DNA of 64,000 nt. It comes from Fredinandcohnia onubensis. GTDB taxonomy: Bacteria; Bacillota; Bacilli; Bacillales; Bacillaceae_L. The position numbers were made by a program, and so were the translations under genes. The first letter of the stretch is position 1. Each line of letters opens with the position of its first letter. The notes below the pieces were generated by a model. The model was given only the letters and a program-made list of their open reading frames with translations. It did no database searches and had not been told where the DNA came from. Shown here in pieces: positions 1 to 8,407 of the stretch. The DNA lies in the NCBI RefSeq assembly GCF_002734215.1, contig NZ_NSEB01000014.1, positions 36,702-100,701 of the forward strand, written 5' to 3'.

Positions 1-829
1 AAATGGTGTTTTTCATTTTTAACACATTTTCATTAGGGAAGTCTGTCATATACTTTCCAACGATTCCATCTTCAAGTGCCACTGCCATATCGATTTCGTT
101 CACAAGCTCTCCGCGTGAGAAGTTAATGATGTGAACGCCTGGCTTCATAATGCTGAAAGTTTGTTTATTAAACATTTCTTTTGTGTCCTTGGTTAAAGGT
201 ACATGAACGGTAATATAGTCTGACTCTGCAAAAAGCTGTTCAAGTGACATGGCACGCTGTACATTACGTGATAAGTTCCAAGCCGTATCAACTGAGATAA
301 ATGGGTCAAACCCGATAACATCCATATCTAAATCAAGCGCATCGTTTGCAACAAGTGCACCAATCGCACCTAAACCGATAACTCCAAGAGTTTTACCTTT
401 GATTTCTTTTCCAACGAATTGTTTTTTCCCTTTTTCAACAAGTTGAGGTATTTGCTCACCTTTATCTTCTAATGTCTTTGTCCAAGCAATCCCTGAAAAA
501 ACATTACGGGATGTAGCCATTAATGCAGTTAATACCATTTCTTTTACTGCGTTTGCGTTGGCACCAGGTGTATTAAAAACAACAATCCCTTTCTCCGTAC
601 ATTTTTGGATTGGAATATTGTTAACACCAACACCAGCGCGTGCAATTGCTTTTAAGTTATCGCCAAACTCAAGGTCATGCATATCGAAGCTACGAACAAC
701 AATCGCATCTGGGTTCTCACTTTGATCATCAATTACAAAACGGTCATTTTTGAACACCTTTAGTCCGCTTTCAGAAATATTATTTAATGTTTTAACCGTT
801 TTTACCTGATTTTCAATAAGTGTGCTCAT
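1..829 (-). CDS. serA: D-3-phosphoglycerate dehydrogenase, N-terminal part (cut by window edge)
   Basis: First enzyme of serine synthesis, oxidising 3-phosphoglycerate to 3-phosphohydroxypyruvate with NAD. The 276 codons inside the window begin MSTLIENQ and carry the substrate-site stretch RAGVGVNNIP, the NAD-binding GVIGLGAIG and the SRGELV segment typical of 2-hydroxyacid dehydrogenases. The C-terminal part, where an ACT domain is often found, lies left of position 1. The ATG at 829 follows an AGGTAGACGAG ribosome site. A ZTP-type riboswitch lies upstream, tying expression to one-carbon and purine status. Another 2-hydroxyacid dehydrogenase is possible but the match to SerA is close. Confidence 0.88.
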   Translation of the reverse strand, partial: MSTLIENQVKTVKTLNNISESGLKVFKNDRFVIDDQSENPDAIVVRSFDMHDLEFGDNLKAIARAGVGVNNIPIQKCTEKGIVVFNTPGANANAVKEMVLTALMATSRNVFSGIAWTKTLEDKGEQIPQLVEKGKKQFVGKEIKGKTLGVIGLGAIGALVANDALDLDMDVIGFDPFISVDTAWNLSRNVQRAMSLEQLFAESDYITVHVPLTKDTKEMFNKQTFSIMKPGVHIINFSRGELVNEIDMAVALEDGIVGKYMTDFPNENVLKMKNTI

Positions 830-940
830 CTCGTCTACCTCACTTTTGATTAAGATTTTAACTAAAAAACTATTAATATAAAAATTTATGAATGTCTGGA
901 TCTGTTAAAAGGATTGGCTTTTCGCCTCACGATAAACAGA

Positions 941-1040
941 AAGAGGCAAGGGACTTTCCCTTACCTCTGCCCAGGCGAACGGCTCCGACACTATATGCTC
1001 CCTCGCGGTAATCCGCGTGCGCCAGTTACATATAGTCCTT
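941..1040 (-). promoter_or_regulatory. ZTP (pfl-type) riboswitch with terminator-like hairpin, upstream of serA
   Basis: On the minus strand the first domain is closed by ACTATATG pairing with CATATAGT. It contains the conserved AACTGGCG, an inner GCGGATTACCGC hairpin and GGGAGC. The second domain carries CCGTTCGCCTGGGCA, the hallmark of the pfl/ZTP motif. Directly after it a hairpin AGAGGTAAGGG/CCCTTGCCTCT (941-967) with a weak T-rich tail could act as a terminator. ZTP riboswitches are known to control folate, purine and glycine/serine genes, which fits serA. Confidence 0.8.
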
Positions 1041-1172
1041 TTGATTTGTAAGTATGATACCAAGTTTTTTGATATATTTCAAGTTTTAATTAATTAAAAT
1101 TTTTTGACGATAAATGTTTCTTAGAAAAAGTGAAAATAACGGGGAGAGGAGTGTGGGGAGAGTGATTCAGGT

Positions 1173-1201
1173 AAAAAAAGAGGGAAACCTACGTTTCCCT
1201 C
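1173..1201 (-). terminator. Terminator after metQ
   Basis: GAGGGAAAC/GTTTCCCTC hairpin followed by a run of seven T on the minus strand, ten bases past the metQ stop. Confidence 0.85.
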
Positions 1202-1213
1202 AGCTACTTGTTA

Positions 1214-2059
1214 TTACCAGCCAATATTTTCTAGTGGAACAAAGGTTGGAATCAGTGCTCCGCCATATTCTTTGTTGATGAATTCAGCTGTATCTTCTTC
1301 CTGGAATAGCTCAGCAATGCGTTTATATGTTTCATTATCTTTGTCTTCTTTGTTCACTGCAATAATGTTGAGGTAGTCAATTGCTGTTTCACTTTCATGG
1401 AAAATGGAGTCATTAACCGGATTTAAACCAGCATCTCTTGCAAATCCGTTATTGATGATACCCGCATCGACATCAGGCAAAGCTCTTGGGATTTGAGCAG
1501 GAGCCGTTGGAATTAATTCGATATTTTTAGGATTTTCAATTACAGCTTCCTCAATTGTTCCGAGACCATCATAATCATCCACTAGTTTGAGCAGTCCAGC
1601 CTCTTGTAACAAGAGAAGAGCTCTTCCTTGGTTAGATACATCGTTTGGTAAGGCAATTTTCGCACCATCTTTAATTTCATTTACATCCTTAAGATTGTCA
1701 GAGTAAATAGCCATTGGCGCAAGATACGTAGTTGCAATTGGAACTAGGTCTAAATTGTGCTCTACAATAAATTGGTCAAAGTAGGCAACAGTCTGGAATG
1801 AATTGGCATCCAATTCGCCATCAGCAAGTGCATTGTTTGGAAGAACATAGTCACTAAATGAGACAAGTTCAATCTCGATTCCTTCTTTGGCTGCTTTTTC
1901 AGATACAAAGTCCCAAGTGCGAGTGTCTGTACCAGTGATACCGATTTTAACGTGTTTTGTTTCAGAATCTTTTTCTTTTCCACTTGCGCTATTGTTAGAG
2001 CAAGCAGCTGTGAATGCTACTAATACCACTAGTAGAACTGTTAATGCAAATTTTTTCAT
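1214..2059 (-). CDS. metQ: Methionine ABC transporter substrate-binding lipoprotein MetQ
   Basis: Extracellular lipid-anchored receptor of the NlpA family that delivers methionine to MetI/MetN. The 281-residue product has a lysine-containing signal peptide and a lipobox ending AFTAAC with Cys at about residue 20. The mature part begins with a Ser/Lys-rich linker, then the family hallmark VKIGITGTD. Start chosen at the ATG behind AGGAGG at 2066-2071. It is the last gene of metN-metI-metQ, 18 bases after metI, and shares the S-box leader upstream of metN. Confidence 0.9.
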   Translation of the reverse strand: MKKFALTVLLVVLVAFTAACSNNSASGKEKDSETKHVKIGITGTDTRTWDFVSEKAAKEGIEIELVSFSDYVLPNNALADGELDANSFQTVAYFDQFIVEHNLDLVPIATTYLAPMAIYSDNLKDVNEIKDGAKIALPNDVSNQGRALLLLQEAGLLKLVDDYDGLGTIEEAVIENPKNIELIPTAPAQIPRALPDVDAGIINNGFARDAGLNPVNDSIFHESETAIDYLNIIAVNKEDKDNETYKRIAELFQEEDTAEFINKEYGGALIPTFVPLENIGW

Positions 2060-2077
2060 GTTGTGTTTCCTCCTAAG

Positions 2078-2728
2078 TTATCTTCTTCGTATTTTTTTAG
2101 ATAAGGTGTTGCCGAATGATTGTAAGCCTTGAACCATTATAATCAGAATGACAACAGTGATAATCATTGTAATAGTGTCAAAGCGCTGATAGCCATAGTT
2201 AATGGCCAGGTCGCCAATTCCTCCGCCACCGACTGTACCAGCCATGGCAGATGCACCAATCAGCCCGATTGTTGCAATGGTGAAGTTTACAACTAATGAA
2301 CTGAGCGCTTCTGGAAGCAAGAACCGGAAAATCGTTTGGAAGGGAGTAGCCCCCATCGCATTGGCTGCTTCCAGCACACCCTCGTCCACTTCAAGTAGTG
2401 AGCTTTCTACTAATCTCGCAATATATGGCCCGGCGTAAAAGACGAGTGGAACAATCGCGGCAGGTGTGCCAATAGATGTTCCGACGATCAATCGGGTAAC
2501 CGGAATTATCGCGACTAGTAAAATGATGAACGGGACGGAGCGAAAAATATTAATAATTGCATTTACAATGGTAAAAACGGGTCGATTTTCAAGCATCTGT
2601 CCTTTACGGGTGACAAAAAGCAGAATTCCTAATGGCAGCCCGAGTACAATTGAAAAGATAAAGGAAAACCCGACCATTTGGATCGTTTCAATGACCGCTT
2701 CGATGATCTGATCTGAATTAACTAGCAT
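2078..2728 (-). CDS. metI: Methionine ABC transporter permease MetI
   Basis: Inner-membrane channel subunit of the methionine importer, 216 residues, the usual length. It has about five hydrophobic helices and the EAA loop EAANAMGATPFQ near residues 119-130 that docks on the ATPase MetN. Its start overlaps the end of metN by 11 bases, suggesting translational coupling. The order metN-metI-metQ matches the methionine import operon of bacilli. Confidence 0.92.
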   Translation of the reverse strand: MLVNSDQIIEAVIETIQMVGFSFIFSIVLGLPLGILLFVTRKGQMLENRPVFTIVNAIINIFRSVPFIILLVAIIPVTRLIVGTSIGTPAAIVPLVFYAGPYIARLVESSLLEVDEGVLEAANAMGATPFQTIFRFLLPEALSSLVVNFTIATIGLIGASAMAGTVGGGGIGDLAINYGYQRFDTITMIITVVILIIMVQGLQSFGNTLSKKIRRR

Positions 2729-3749
2729 GGGATGTCACTTCCTTGAAGCTGATTTGTTTGGACTGCAGATACGTTAAGGCGCGTTTTACTTCGGCATCAG
2801 GTCCCTGAATTTCTACAATTAGGTTACCAAATGGAATCCCTTGAAGCTCTGTGATACTACCGTAGAGCACGTTGATATCAATATCCAGTTTCTTGGCGAG
2901 TTGCGATAAAAACGGCTTGCCTGTTGACTGGCCGATAAAGCTAATGCGAAAAATATTCTGGGAACCTTGATTTTCTTTAATCATGTTTAAGATAGATTCA
3001 GGAATTTGATCATGCATTACCGTGCTGACAAAGTTTTGTGCGGTTTGAGTCTTTGGAGCGGAAAAGACATCAAAGACGGTTCCTTCCTCAATAACTTGTC
3101 CTGCTTCCATGACAGCTACGCGGTCACAGATTTCTCTAATCACGGACATTTCATGGGTAATCATTAAAATCGTAATATTGTATTCTTGATTGATTTTTTT
3201 CAATAGCTGCAAAATCGAGCTGGTTGTCTGAGGATCCAACGCAGAGGTTGCCTCATCGCAAAGCAGAATCGAAGGTTGAGTTGCCAAGGCTCTGGCGATG
3301 CCAACCCGCTGCTTTTGCCCACCGGAAAGCTGATCCGGATAGACATCCGCCTTATCGCCTAATCCTACGAATTCAAGTAGTTCTGTAACCCGATTTTTTA
3401 TTTGCTCTTTTGGAGTCTTACTTAAGATAAGAGGCATTGCGACATTTGCGTAAACTGTTTTTGAGTTTAAAAGGTTAAAGTGTTGGAACACCATTCCAAT
3501 ATTTTTCTTTACCTCACGGATTTTCTTTTCTGGGAGTGTCATTAGGTCATGGCCATCAACAATCACTTTTCCAGAGGTTGGGCGTTCAAGGAAATTCACA
3601 CAACGGATTAATGAACTTTTGCCGGCACCACTATATCCGACTACTCCGTAGATTTCCCCTTTGTTAATTTTTAAATTGACGTTATTTAAAGCGTGAACTT
3701 GTTTGCCGCCGCTGTCATATACCTTAATCAAATCCTGAAACTCTATCAC
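2718..3749 (-). CDS. metN: Methionine ABC transporter ATP-binding protein MetN
   Basis: ATPase driving methionine uptake. Walker A GYSGAGKSS at residues 38-46, the signature LSGGQ near 140, Walker B LLCDEATSALD near 160 and the switch His in ITHE follow in order. Residues from about 265 to 343 form the C-terminal NIL/ACT-like domain that senses methionine and blocks transport when it is plentiful. Length 343 is normal for the family. It is the first gene after the SAM riboswitch leader. Confidence 0.93.
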   Translation of the reverse strand: MIEFQDLIKVYDSGGKQVHALNNVNLKINKGEIYGVVGYSGAGKSSLIRCVNFLERPTSGKVIVDGHDLMTLPEKKIREVKKNIGMVFQHFNLLNSKTVYANVAMPLILSKTPKEQIKNRVTELLEFVGLGDKADVYPDQLSGGQKQRVGIARALATQPSILLCDEATSALDPQTTSSILQLLKKINQEYNITILMITHEMSVIREICDRVAVMEAGQVIEEGTVFDVFSAPKTQTAQNFVSTVMHDQIPESILNMIKENQGSQNIFRISFIGQSTGKPFLSQLAKKLDIDINVLYGSITELQGIPFGNLIVEIQGPDAEVKRALTYLQSKQISFKEVTSHAS

Positions 3750-3873
3750 TTTATGATCTCCTTTCGTCTTTCCCTTAAAAAGTTCTTCTTCATGGAGAAG
3801 AAGGACATTATTCTCTAAATTAGGATCAATCTCTCATTGGATAAGAAAAATATTATATTATAAAAATATAAAA

Positions 3874-4017
3874 GCCCTCTTCAGACAGAAGAGGGCAGAA
3901 AGTTAATTCCGATATCCTCTTCTTATCTCTCAAGATCACTTGCTGGAATTGGCACGGTACAAATCGTCCGTTGCCGAGGTTTCACAGGGCCAGTCCCTCC
4001 GCCTCTCTTGATAAGAA
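3874..4017 (-). promoter_or_regulatory. SAM-I (S-box) riboswitch and terminator controlling metNIQ
   Basis: Read on the minus strand, P1 is CTTATCAAGAG pairing with CTTGAGAGATAAG. Inside are the S-box signatures GAGGGACTGGCCC, GAAACCTCGGCAACC-like GAAACCTCGGCAACGG and GTGCCAATTCCAGCAAG. A GCCCTCTTCTG/CAGAAGAGGGC-type hairpin with a T-rich tail (3874-3896) is the terminator. High S-adenosylmethionine should stop transcription before metN. Confidence 0.95.
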
Positions 4018-4145
4018 GTATTTTTAATATGTTTTACACTATACATCTGGAATTTGTTATTGTCAATATATTTTATATAATTATATTATTGTTACTTTCA
4101 GAAAAGAGTTATTGTATGATAATTTAAACATTATTATGGATAAAG

Positions 4146-4856
4146 TTATTTATTTGGTCCATAAACACGACTTTCAATTGATTTGGATTCACCTTTTAGT
4201 CGTTTAACTAGTGTTTCTTTCCAATTCGCTGCAAGGTAATTGCAGTCTGCAAGTTTCGCAGCTGCCTCCATATCCTCTTTCTTTTCATGCATGACTTCAT
4301 TGCAACGAGCAATGGTCCATTCAGGGTATGGGCGTTCCACTAACTTGATTTTATCCTGCTCTTTAACAATGCCTTCTTTGACAACGCGGAAATACCATCC
4401 GGTTCGTCCGCTATTTTGAATCCGTAATGCAAAATCTAGTACTTTAAAGCGGCGAGCAGGCTTCCAGCACGGCTGACGTGGTTGTGAAACTTGAACCAAA
4501 GCCTCTCCAACCTCATAAATATCCCCGATGCAAACATTGGATTCATCGAGCCCCACAATAGAGAAGTTTTCTCCCATTGTTCCAGCCACAATTTGATCAT
4601 GATTCAATTCACTTTGCCATTTTTCATAATGAGTTGCTGCATAGGCCAGAACGGCTTTTTCAGGTCCGCCGTGATTTTTTAAATCAGCTTGACCATCACC
4701 GGTTAAACTCTCTTTACCAAGCATTACCGGATTATGAATGGGTTCTTTAAAAATACCACTTGTCCATTCTTTATCCATAAGCTTTTTCGCATTTGGGTCA
4801 CCCATAGTTTTGGGTTTGCCAATAAATAATTGGTTTATGTATGGTTGGTTGGCCAT
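4146..4856 (-). CDS. MOSC domain-containing protein (YiiM-like)
   Basis: The 236-residue protein belongs to the MOSC/YiiM group, relatives of the molybdenum cofactor sulfurase C-terminal domain. Visible are GDGQADLKNHGGPEKAV near residues 53-69, GENF, and QPRQPCWKPA with the conserved Cys thought to act in sulfur or cofactor chemistry. Family members are linked to reduction of N-hydroxylated compounds, but the substrate cannot be read here. An upstream in-frame ATG at 4913 exists. I prefer 4856 because GAGGTGAT precedes it at proper distance and homologues begin near MANQPYI. Confidence 0.82.
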   Translation of the reverse strand: MANQPYINQLFIGKPKTMGDPNAKKLMDKEWTSGIFKEPIHNPVMLGKESLTGDGQADLKNHGGPEKAVLAYAATHYEKWQSELNHDQIVAGTMGENFSIVGLDESNVCIGDIYEVGEALVQVSQPRQPCWKPARRFKVLDFALRIQNSGRTGWYFRVVKEGIVKEQDKIKLVERPYPEWTIARCNEVMHEKKEDMEAAAKLADCNYLAANWKETLVKRLKGESKSIESRVYGPNK

Positions 4857-5028
4857 TTTCGTTATCACCTCTAGTTTTAGTTTACCACGGTTGAATAGAG
4901 GAAATCTGTCCAATTATGGCTGAAGTGATGGTAATTTCTTTTAATTCAAACTATTGAAACAAGCGGTGGCGAGTTATACTATTGAATTAAAAGCTTCTAA
5001 TGGTTGTTTTAGATTGAGGAGGGTAACC

Positions 5029-6006
5029 ATGGATAAGAAAAAAATCATTATGTTAAGTACAGGTGGGACAATTGCCAGTAAACGAAATCCAGAAACGGGG
5101 CTGTTAACAGCTGGTGTGATGTCTGGTGAAGAACTATCTGAAATGTGTGATCTCCCTTCATATATAGATGTTGATGTGATATCTGTCTTTCAGATACCTA
5201 GTAATCATATGACGTTTGGTCATTTAATTACTTTGAAGGAAAAGATTGAAGAGGTCTTTGAAAGCCCAGATATAGATGGAGTAGTAGTCACTCATGGGAC
5301 GGATACATTAGAAGAAACGGCATATTTCTTAGATTTAGTTATTGCTGATGAAAGGCCAGTTGTGATTACTGGTTCACAGCGGGGACCTCAAGTGAATGGA
5401 ACGGATGCCTTTGTTAACTTGCGCCAATCCATTCTATTAGCTGCATATCCAGAATGTAGGGGGCTTGGAACGGTTGCTTTATTTAATGAGAGGATTTTTT
5501 CTGGGCGATACATCAAGAAAAAACATGCTTCAAACGTAGATGGATTTACGTCTTTTGGCTTCGGTTACCTAGGAATTGTGGATCAAGATACAATATTTAT
5601 CTACCAAAAACCAGTAAAACGAGAAACATATACTTTGAAAACCTCATTACCTACTGTTGAGCTTGTAAAAACCTCACTTGGTTCAGATGGTAAGTTTATA
5701 GATTGTGCCGCTGATCATGGGGCTAAAGGAATAATTGTAGAAGCCCCTGGTAGAGGTCATGCACCACCATATATCCTCGATAGTGTTAAAAGAGCGGTTG
5801 AAAAAGGAATATATGTACTTCTTACAACAAGTGCAGAGGAAGGGGAAGTAAAGACAGTTTATGACTTCCCAGGAAGTGCTTGGTCCTTACAAAATGCGGG
5901 AGTCCTATTAGCTAGTGATTATGACAGCAAGAAGGCAAGAATTAAATTAGCGGTTCTGATAGCTGCGGGCATTAAAAATATTAATGAAGGTCATTTTCAT
6001 CATTAA
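5029..6006 (+). CDS. L-asparaginase
   Basis: Hydrolyses asparagine to aspartate and ammonia. The 325-residue product shows the two catalytic threonine motifs, STGGTIAS near the N terminus and THGTDTLEET near residue 90. There is no signal peptide, so a cytoplasmic enzyme is likely. An in-frame ATG exists at 4954, but GAGGAGGGTAACC directly before the ATG at 5029 and the homologous start MDKKKIIML decide for 5029. It stands alone; no aspartase gene follows as it does in the B. subtilis ansAB operon. Confidence 0.9.
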   Translation: MDKKKIIMLSTGGTIASKRNPETGLLTAGVMSGEELSEMCDLPSYIDVDVISVFQIPSNHMTFGHLITLKEKIEEVFESPDIDGVVVTHGTDTLEETAYFLDLVIADERPVVITGSQRGPQVNGTDAFVNLRQSILLAAYPECRGLGTVALFNERIFSGRYIKKKHASNVDGFTSFGFGYLGIVDQDTIFIYQKPVKRETYTLKTSLPTVELVKTSLGSDGKFIDCAADHGAKGIIVEAPGRGHAPPYILDSVKRAVEKGIYVLLTTSAEEGEVKTVYDFPGSAWSLQNAGVLLASDYDSKKARIKLAVLIAAGIKNINEGHFHH

Positions 6007-6051
6007 ATTCTAGGAAAAGGATAGGTTCATTTGTTATTTGCAAACTATGCA

Positions 6052-6131
6052 AAGACGGTGGACCTGTCCTTTTTGTCGGTTTTAGTAGTAGTTTGTAACA
6101 TTTTGGGACGAGGGACCTGTCCCCTTGTCCC
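6052..6131 (+). repeat. Two GGGAC palindromic repeat units in the 320-base gap before the P5C reductase gene
   Basis: The gap holds no gene that I can see. At 6105-6131 lies a 27-base near-palindrome with GGGAC/GTCCC ends and the centre GGGACCTGTCCC. A decayed relative with GGACCTGTCC lies at about 6052-6078. The same 27-base unit occurs twice at 21592-21664. Confidence 0.7.
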
Positions 6132-6327
6132 ACTAACTGGCAAATTATTGGCTCAGGCATGTTTTGAGCGGATAAAAGGTGGTTTGATGTGATTAGCTCG
6201 TTTTGGTAGCGTTTACACTCGCTAATTGAATCATATGCATATGACTTTCCGAGATACCCTTGATAATGGTTTTAAAGATGTTACGATAAATACGTTGTTA
6301 AAATATTTACCACAAGGGAGACATTTG

Positions 6328-7182
6328 ATGTTACATGAAAAAACAATCGCTTTTATAGGGGCAGGATCAATGGCAGAGGCAATGATTTCAGGTATTGTTG
6401 CAGCTGGAAAAGTCCCTTCGAATCAGATTTTTGTTACCAACCGTTCGAATACAGTACGACTACAACAGCTTGAAGAAAATTATAAAATAAAAGGTTTAAC
6501 AAGCCAACATCTAAACCTACGAAATATCGATATGATCGTCCTCGCAATGAAGCCTAAGGATGCAGAAATTGCATTACAGTCCATCAAAGATTCACTTCAA
6601 CCGAACCAACTCGTTTTATCCGTTCTAGCGGGTATTACCACAACCTACATGGAGCAGCATTTACCAGCGGGGCAACAGGTGATTCGGGTGATGCCGAATA
6701 CATCTAGCATGATTGGAGAGTCTGCAACAGCAATTTCAGCTGGTTCCACGACTACTACTGAAAATATGTTACTAGCAAAAGACCTACTCGAATCAATTGG
6801 AGAAGTTTACGAAATTCCAGAGGACCAAATGGATGTGTTTACAGGAGTAGCGGGTAGTGGACCTGCTTATATTTATTATCTAATGGAACATATGGAAGCA
6901 ACAGTGAGAAAAGCAGGATTACAGGAAAATGTGACAAGAGATATTATTGCTCAAACGATTGTCGGGGCAGCAAAAATGATTCAGCAACAGAATGAGACAC
7001 CGACCACATTACGAGAAAATGTGACTTCCCCAAATGGAACCACAGCTGCGGGTTTAGCAGCCTTAGATAAAAACGGTGGCGGTAAGGCGATCTCACAAGC
7101 TATTAAACATGCAGCAAAGCGTTCCCAAGAAATCAGTTCACAGCTTGAAGGCGCTACTGAGAAAAAAGTTCAAGCTGTTTAA
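6328..7182 (+). CDS. proI: Pyrroline-5-carboxylate reductase
   Basis: Last step of proline synthesis, reducing pyrroline-5-carboxylate with NAD(P)H. The 284-residue protein has the Rossmann motif IAFIGAGSMAEAM at its start, VIRVMPNTSSMIGE near residue 120 and the family signature around VTSPNGTTAAGLAAL near 230. In-frame upstream ATGs exist from 6226. I chose 6328 because GGGAG precedes it and the Rossmann strand then starts at residue 5, as in homologues. It heads the cluster with proB and proA, giving all steps from glutamate to proline. The symbol could equally be proC. Confidence 0.9.
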   Translation: MLHEKTIAFIGAGSMAEAMISGIVAAGKVPSNQIFVTNRSNTVRLQQLEENYKIKGLTSQHLNLRNIDMIVLAMKPKDAEIALQSIKDSLQPNQLVLSVLAGITTTYMEQHLPAGQQVIRVMPNTSSMIGESATAISAGSTTTTENMLLAKDLLESIGEVYEIPEDQMDVFTGVAGSGPAYIYYLMEHMEATVRKAGLQENVTRDIIAQTIVGAAKMIQQQNETPTTLRENVTSPNGTTAAGLAALDKNGGGKAISQAIKHAAKRSQEISSQLEGATEKKVQAV

Positions 7183-7272
7183 CATAAGCATATAACCCTT
7201 TTACGGGCGATAAGCGCTTGTAAAAGTATTATCGTCCGGCAATCAAAAACAAAACAGATAAGGATTGATCGG

Positions 7273-8394
7273 ATGTCCATAGAAAAAAGAGTTGTTATTA
7301 AGGTCGGAAGTAGCTCGTTAACGAGTCGTCACGGAGAAATTAGTAAGATAAAACTAGAAAAACTGACGAATGAAATTGCCGAGCTGAAGGATGCGGGGCA
7401 CGAGGTTGTCCTTGTATCATCAGGGGCGGTCGCTGCTGGATATAGAAAGCTTGGTTGTCTTAAACGCCCAGATTCATTACCGGAAAAACAAGCAGCTGCA
7501 TCGATTGGTCAAGGATTATTAATGGAATCGTATTCCCACCTCTTTTTATCGCACGGCTATGTGGCTTCGCAAATCTTAATTTTAAGAAGCGACTTTTTGG
7601 ATGAATCACGTTATCAAAACGTTCGTAACACGTTGAATGTTTTATTAGAACGGGGGATTATTCCAATCGTTAATGAAAATGACACGCTTTCGACAGAGCG
7701 TTTGAACTTTGGTGATAATGATACATTGGCGGCTAAAGTTGCTGGATTAGTGGATGCCGACCAACTGGTCATTTTATCTGATATAGATGGTTTATATGAT
7801 AAAAACCCGACCGCACATGAGGATGCTAAGCTAATTGAGCGAGTGTCTGAAATTACGGATGAAATCGAGAATGCTGCGGGTGGTTCTGGAAGTGCTGTTG
7901 GTACAGGTGGCATGAAGTCTAAAATTGAAGCCGTGAAGATTGCAATGGCTTCTGGGATTTCCACCTTTTTAGGAAATGCGAATAAAGAAAATATCATCGT
8001 GGATGCCGTGGAAGAAAAGGCGACGGGTACGTATTTTGATTGTAAAAAATCTGTGACAATACTTAATCAAAAGAAAAAGTGGATCGCTTTTCACTCAGGG
8101 TCTAAGGGAGAAATAATCATAAATGCGGATGCAACAGAGAGAATTGTAAAGAACAGAAAGAGCCTACGGCTAAAGGAAGTTCTTCAGGTCGAAGGTAGGT
8201 TTGAAAAAGGTGCTGTTGTTCGTGTAGTGGGATCGGATGAAGAAGAAATAGCCAGAGGTTTGGTGAAAATCTCTTCAGAGGATTTAGGACGGATGCTACA
8301 GTCTCAAAGAGATCAAGTAATCGATTCCACTGTCATTATGGAAATAGGAGATTTTGTTTGTCATATTGATGCACCAATCACGATTGGGGTTTAA
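7273..8394 (+). CDS. proB: Glutamate 5-kinase
   Basis: Phosphorylates glutamate to glutamyl-5-phosphate, the committed step of proline synthesis. The amino acid kinase domain covers roughly residues 1-255, with VVIKVGSSSLT, VSSGAVAAGY, NENDT and GTGGMKSKIEA visible. Residues from about 275 to 373 form a PUA domain. Length 373 matches the full-size ProB form. The AAGGATTG ribosome site and ATG at 7273 are well placed. It is followed 13 bases later by proA. Confidence 0.94.
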   Translation: MSIEKRVVIKVGSSSLTSRHGEISKIKLEKLTNEIAELKDAGHEVVLVSSGAVAAGYRKLGCLKRPDSLPEKQAAASIGQGLLMESYSHLFLSHGYVASQILILRSDFLDESRYQNVRNTLNVLLERGIIPIVNENDTLSTERLNFGDNDTLAAKVAGLVDADQLVILSDIDGLYDKNPTAHEDAKLIERVSEITDEIENAAGGSGSAVGTGGMKSKIEAVKIAMASGISTFLGNANKENIIVDAVEEKATGTYFDCKKSVTILNQKKKWIAFHSGSKGEIIINADATERIVKNRKSLRLKEVLQVEGRFEKGAVVRVVGSDEEEIARGLVKISSEDLGRMLQSQRDQVIDSTVIMEIGDFVCHIDAPITIGV

Positions 8395-8407
8395 GAGGAG
8401 GAATTAG

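Noticed and set aside
6226..6327. N-terminal extension of the pyrroline-5-carboxylate reductase
   Set aside because: The 34 extra residues lack a ribosome site and lie before the normal Rossmann start; GGGAG favours 6328.
7183..7272. Riboswitch or T-box between the reductase gene and proB
   Set aside because: Only a weak CGATAA/TTATCG stem is present; no T-box sequence or specifier pattern.
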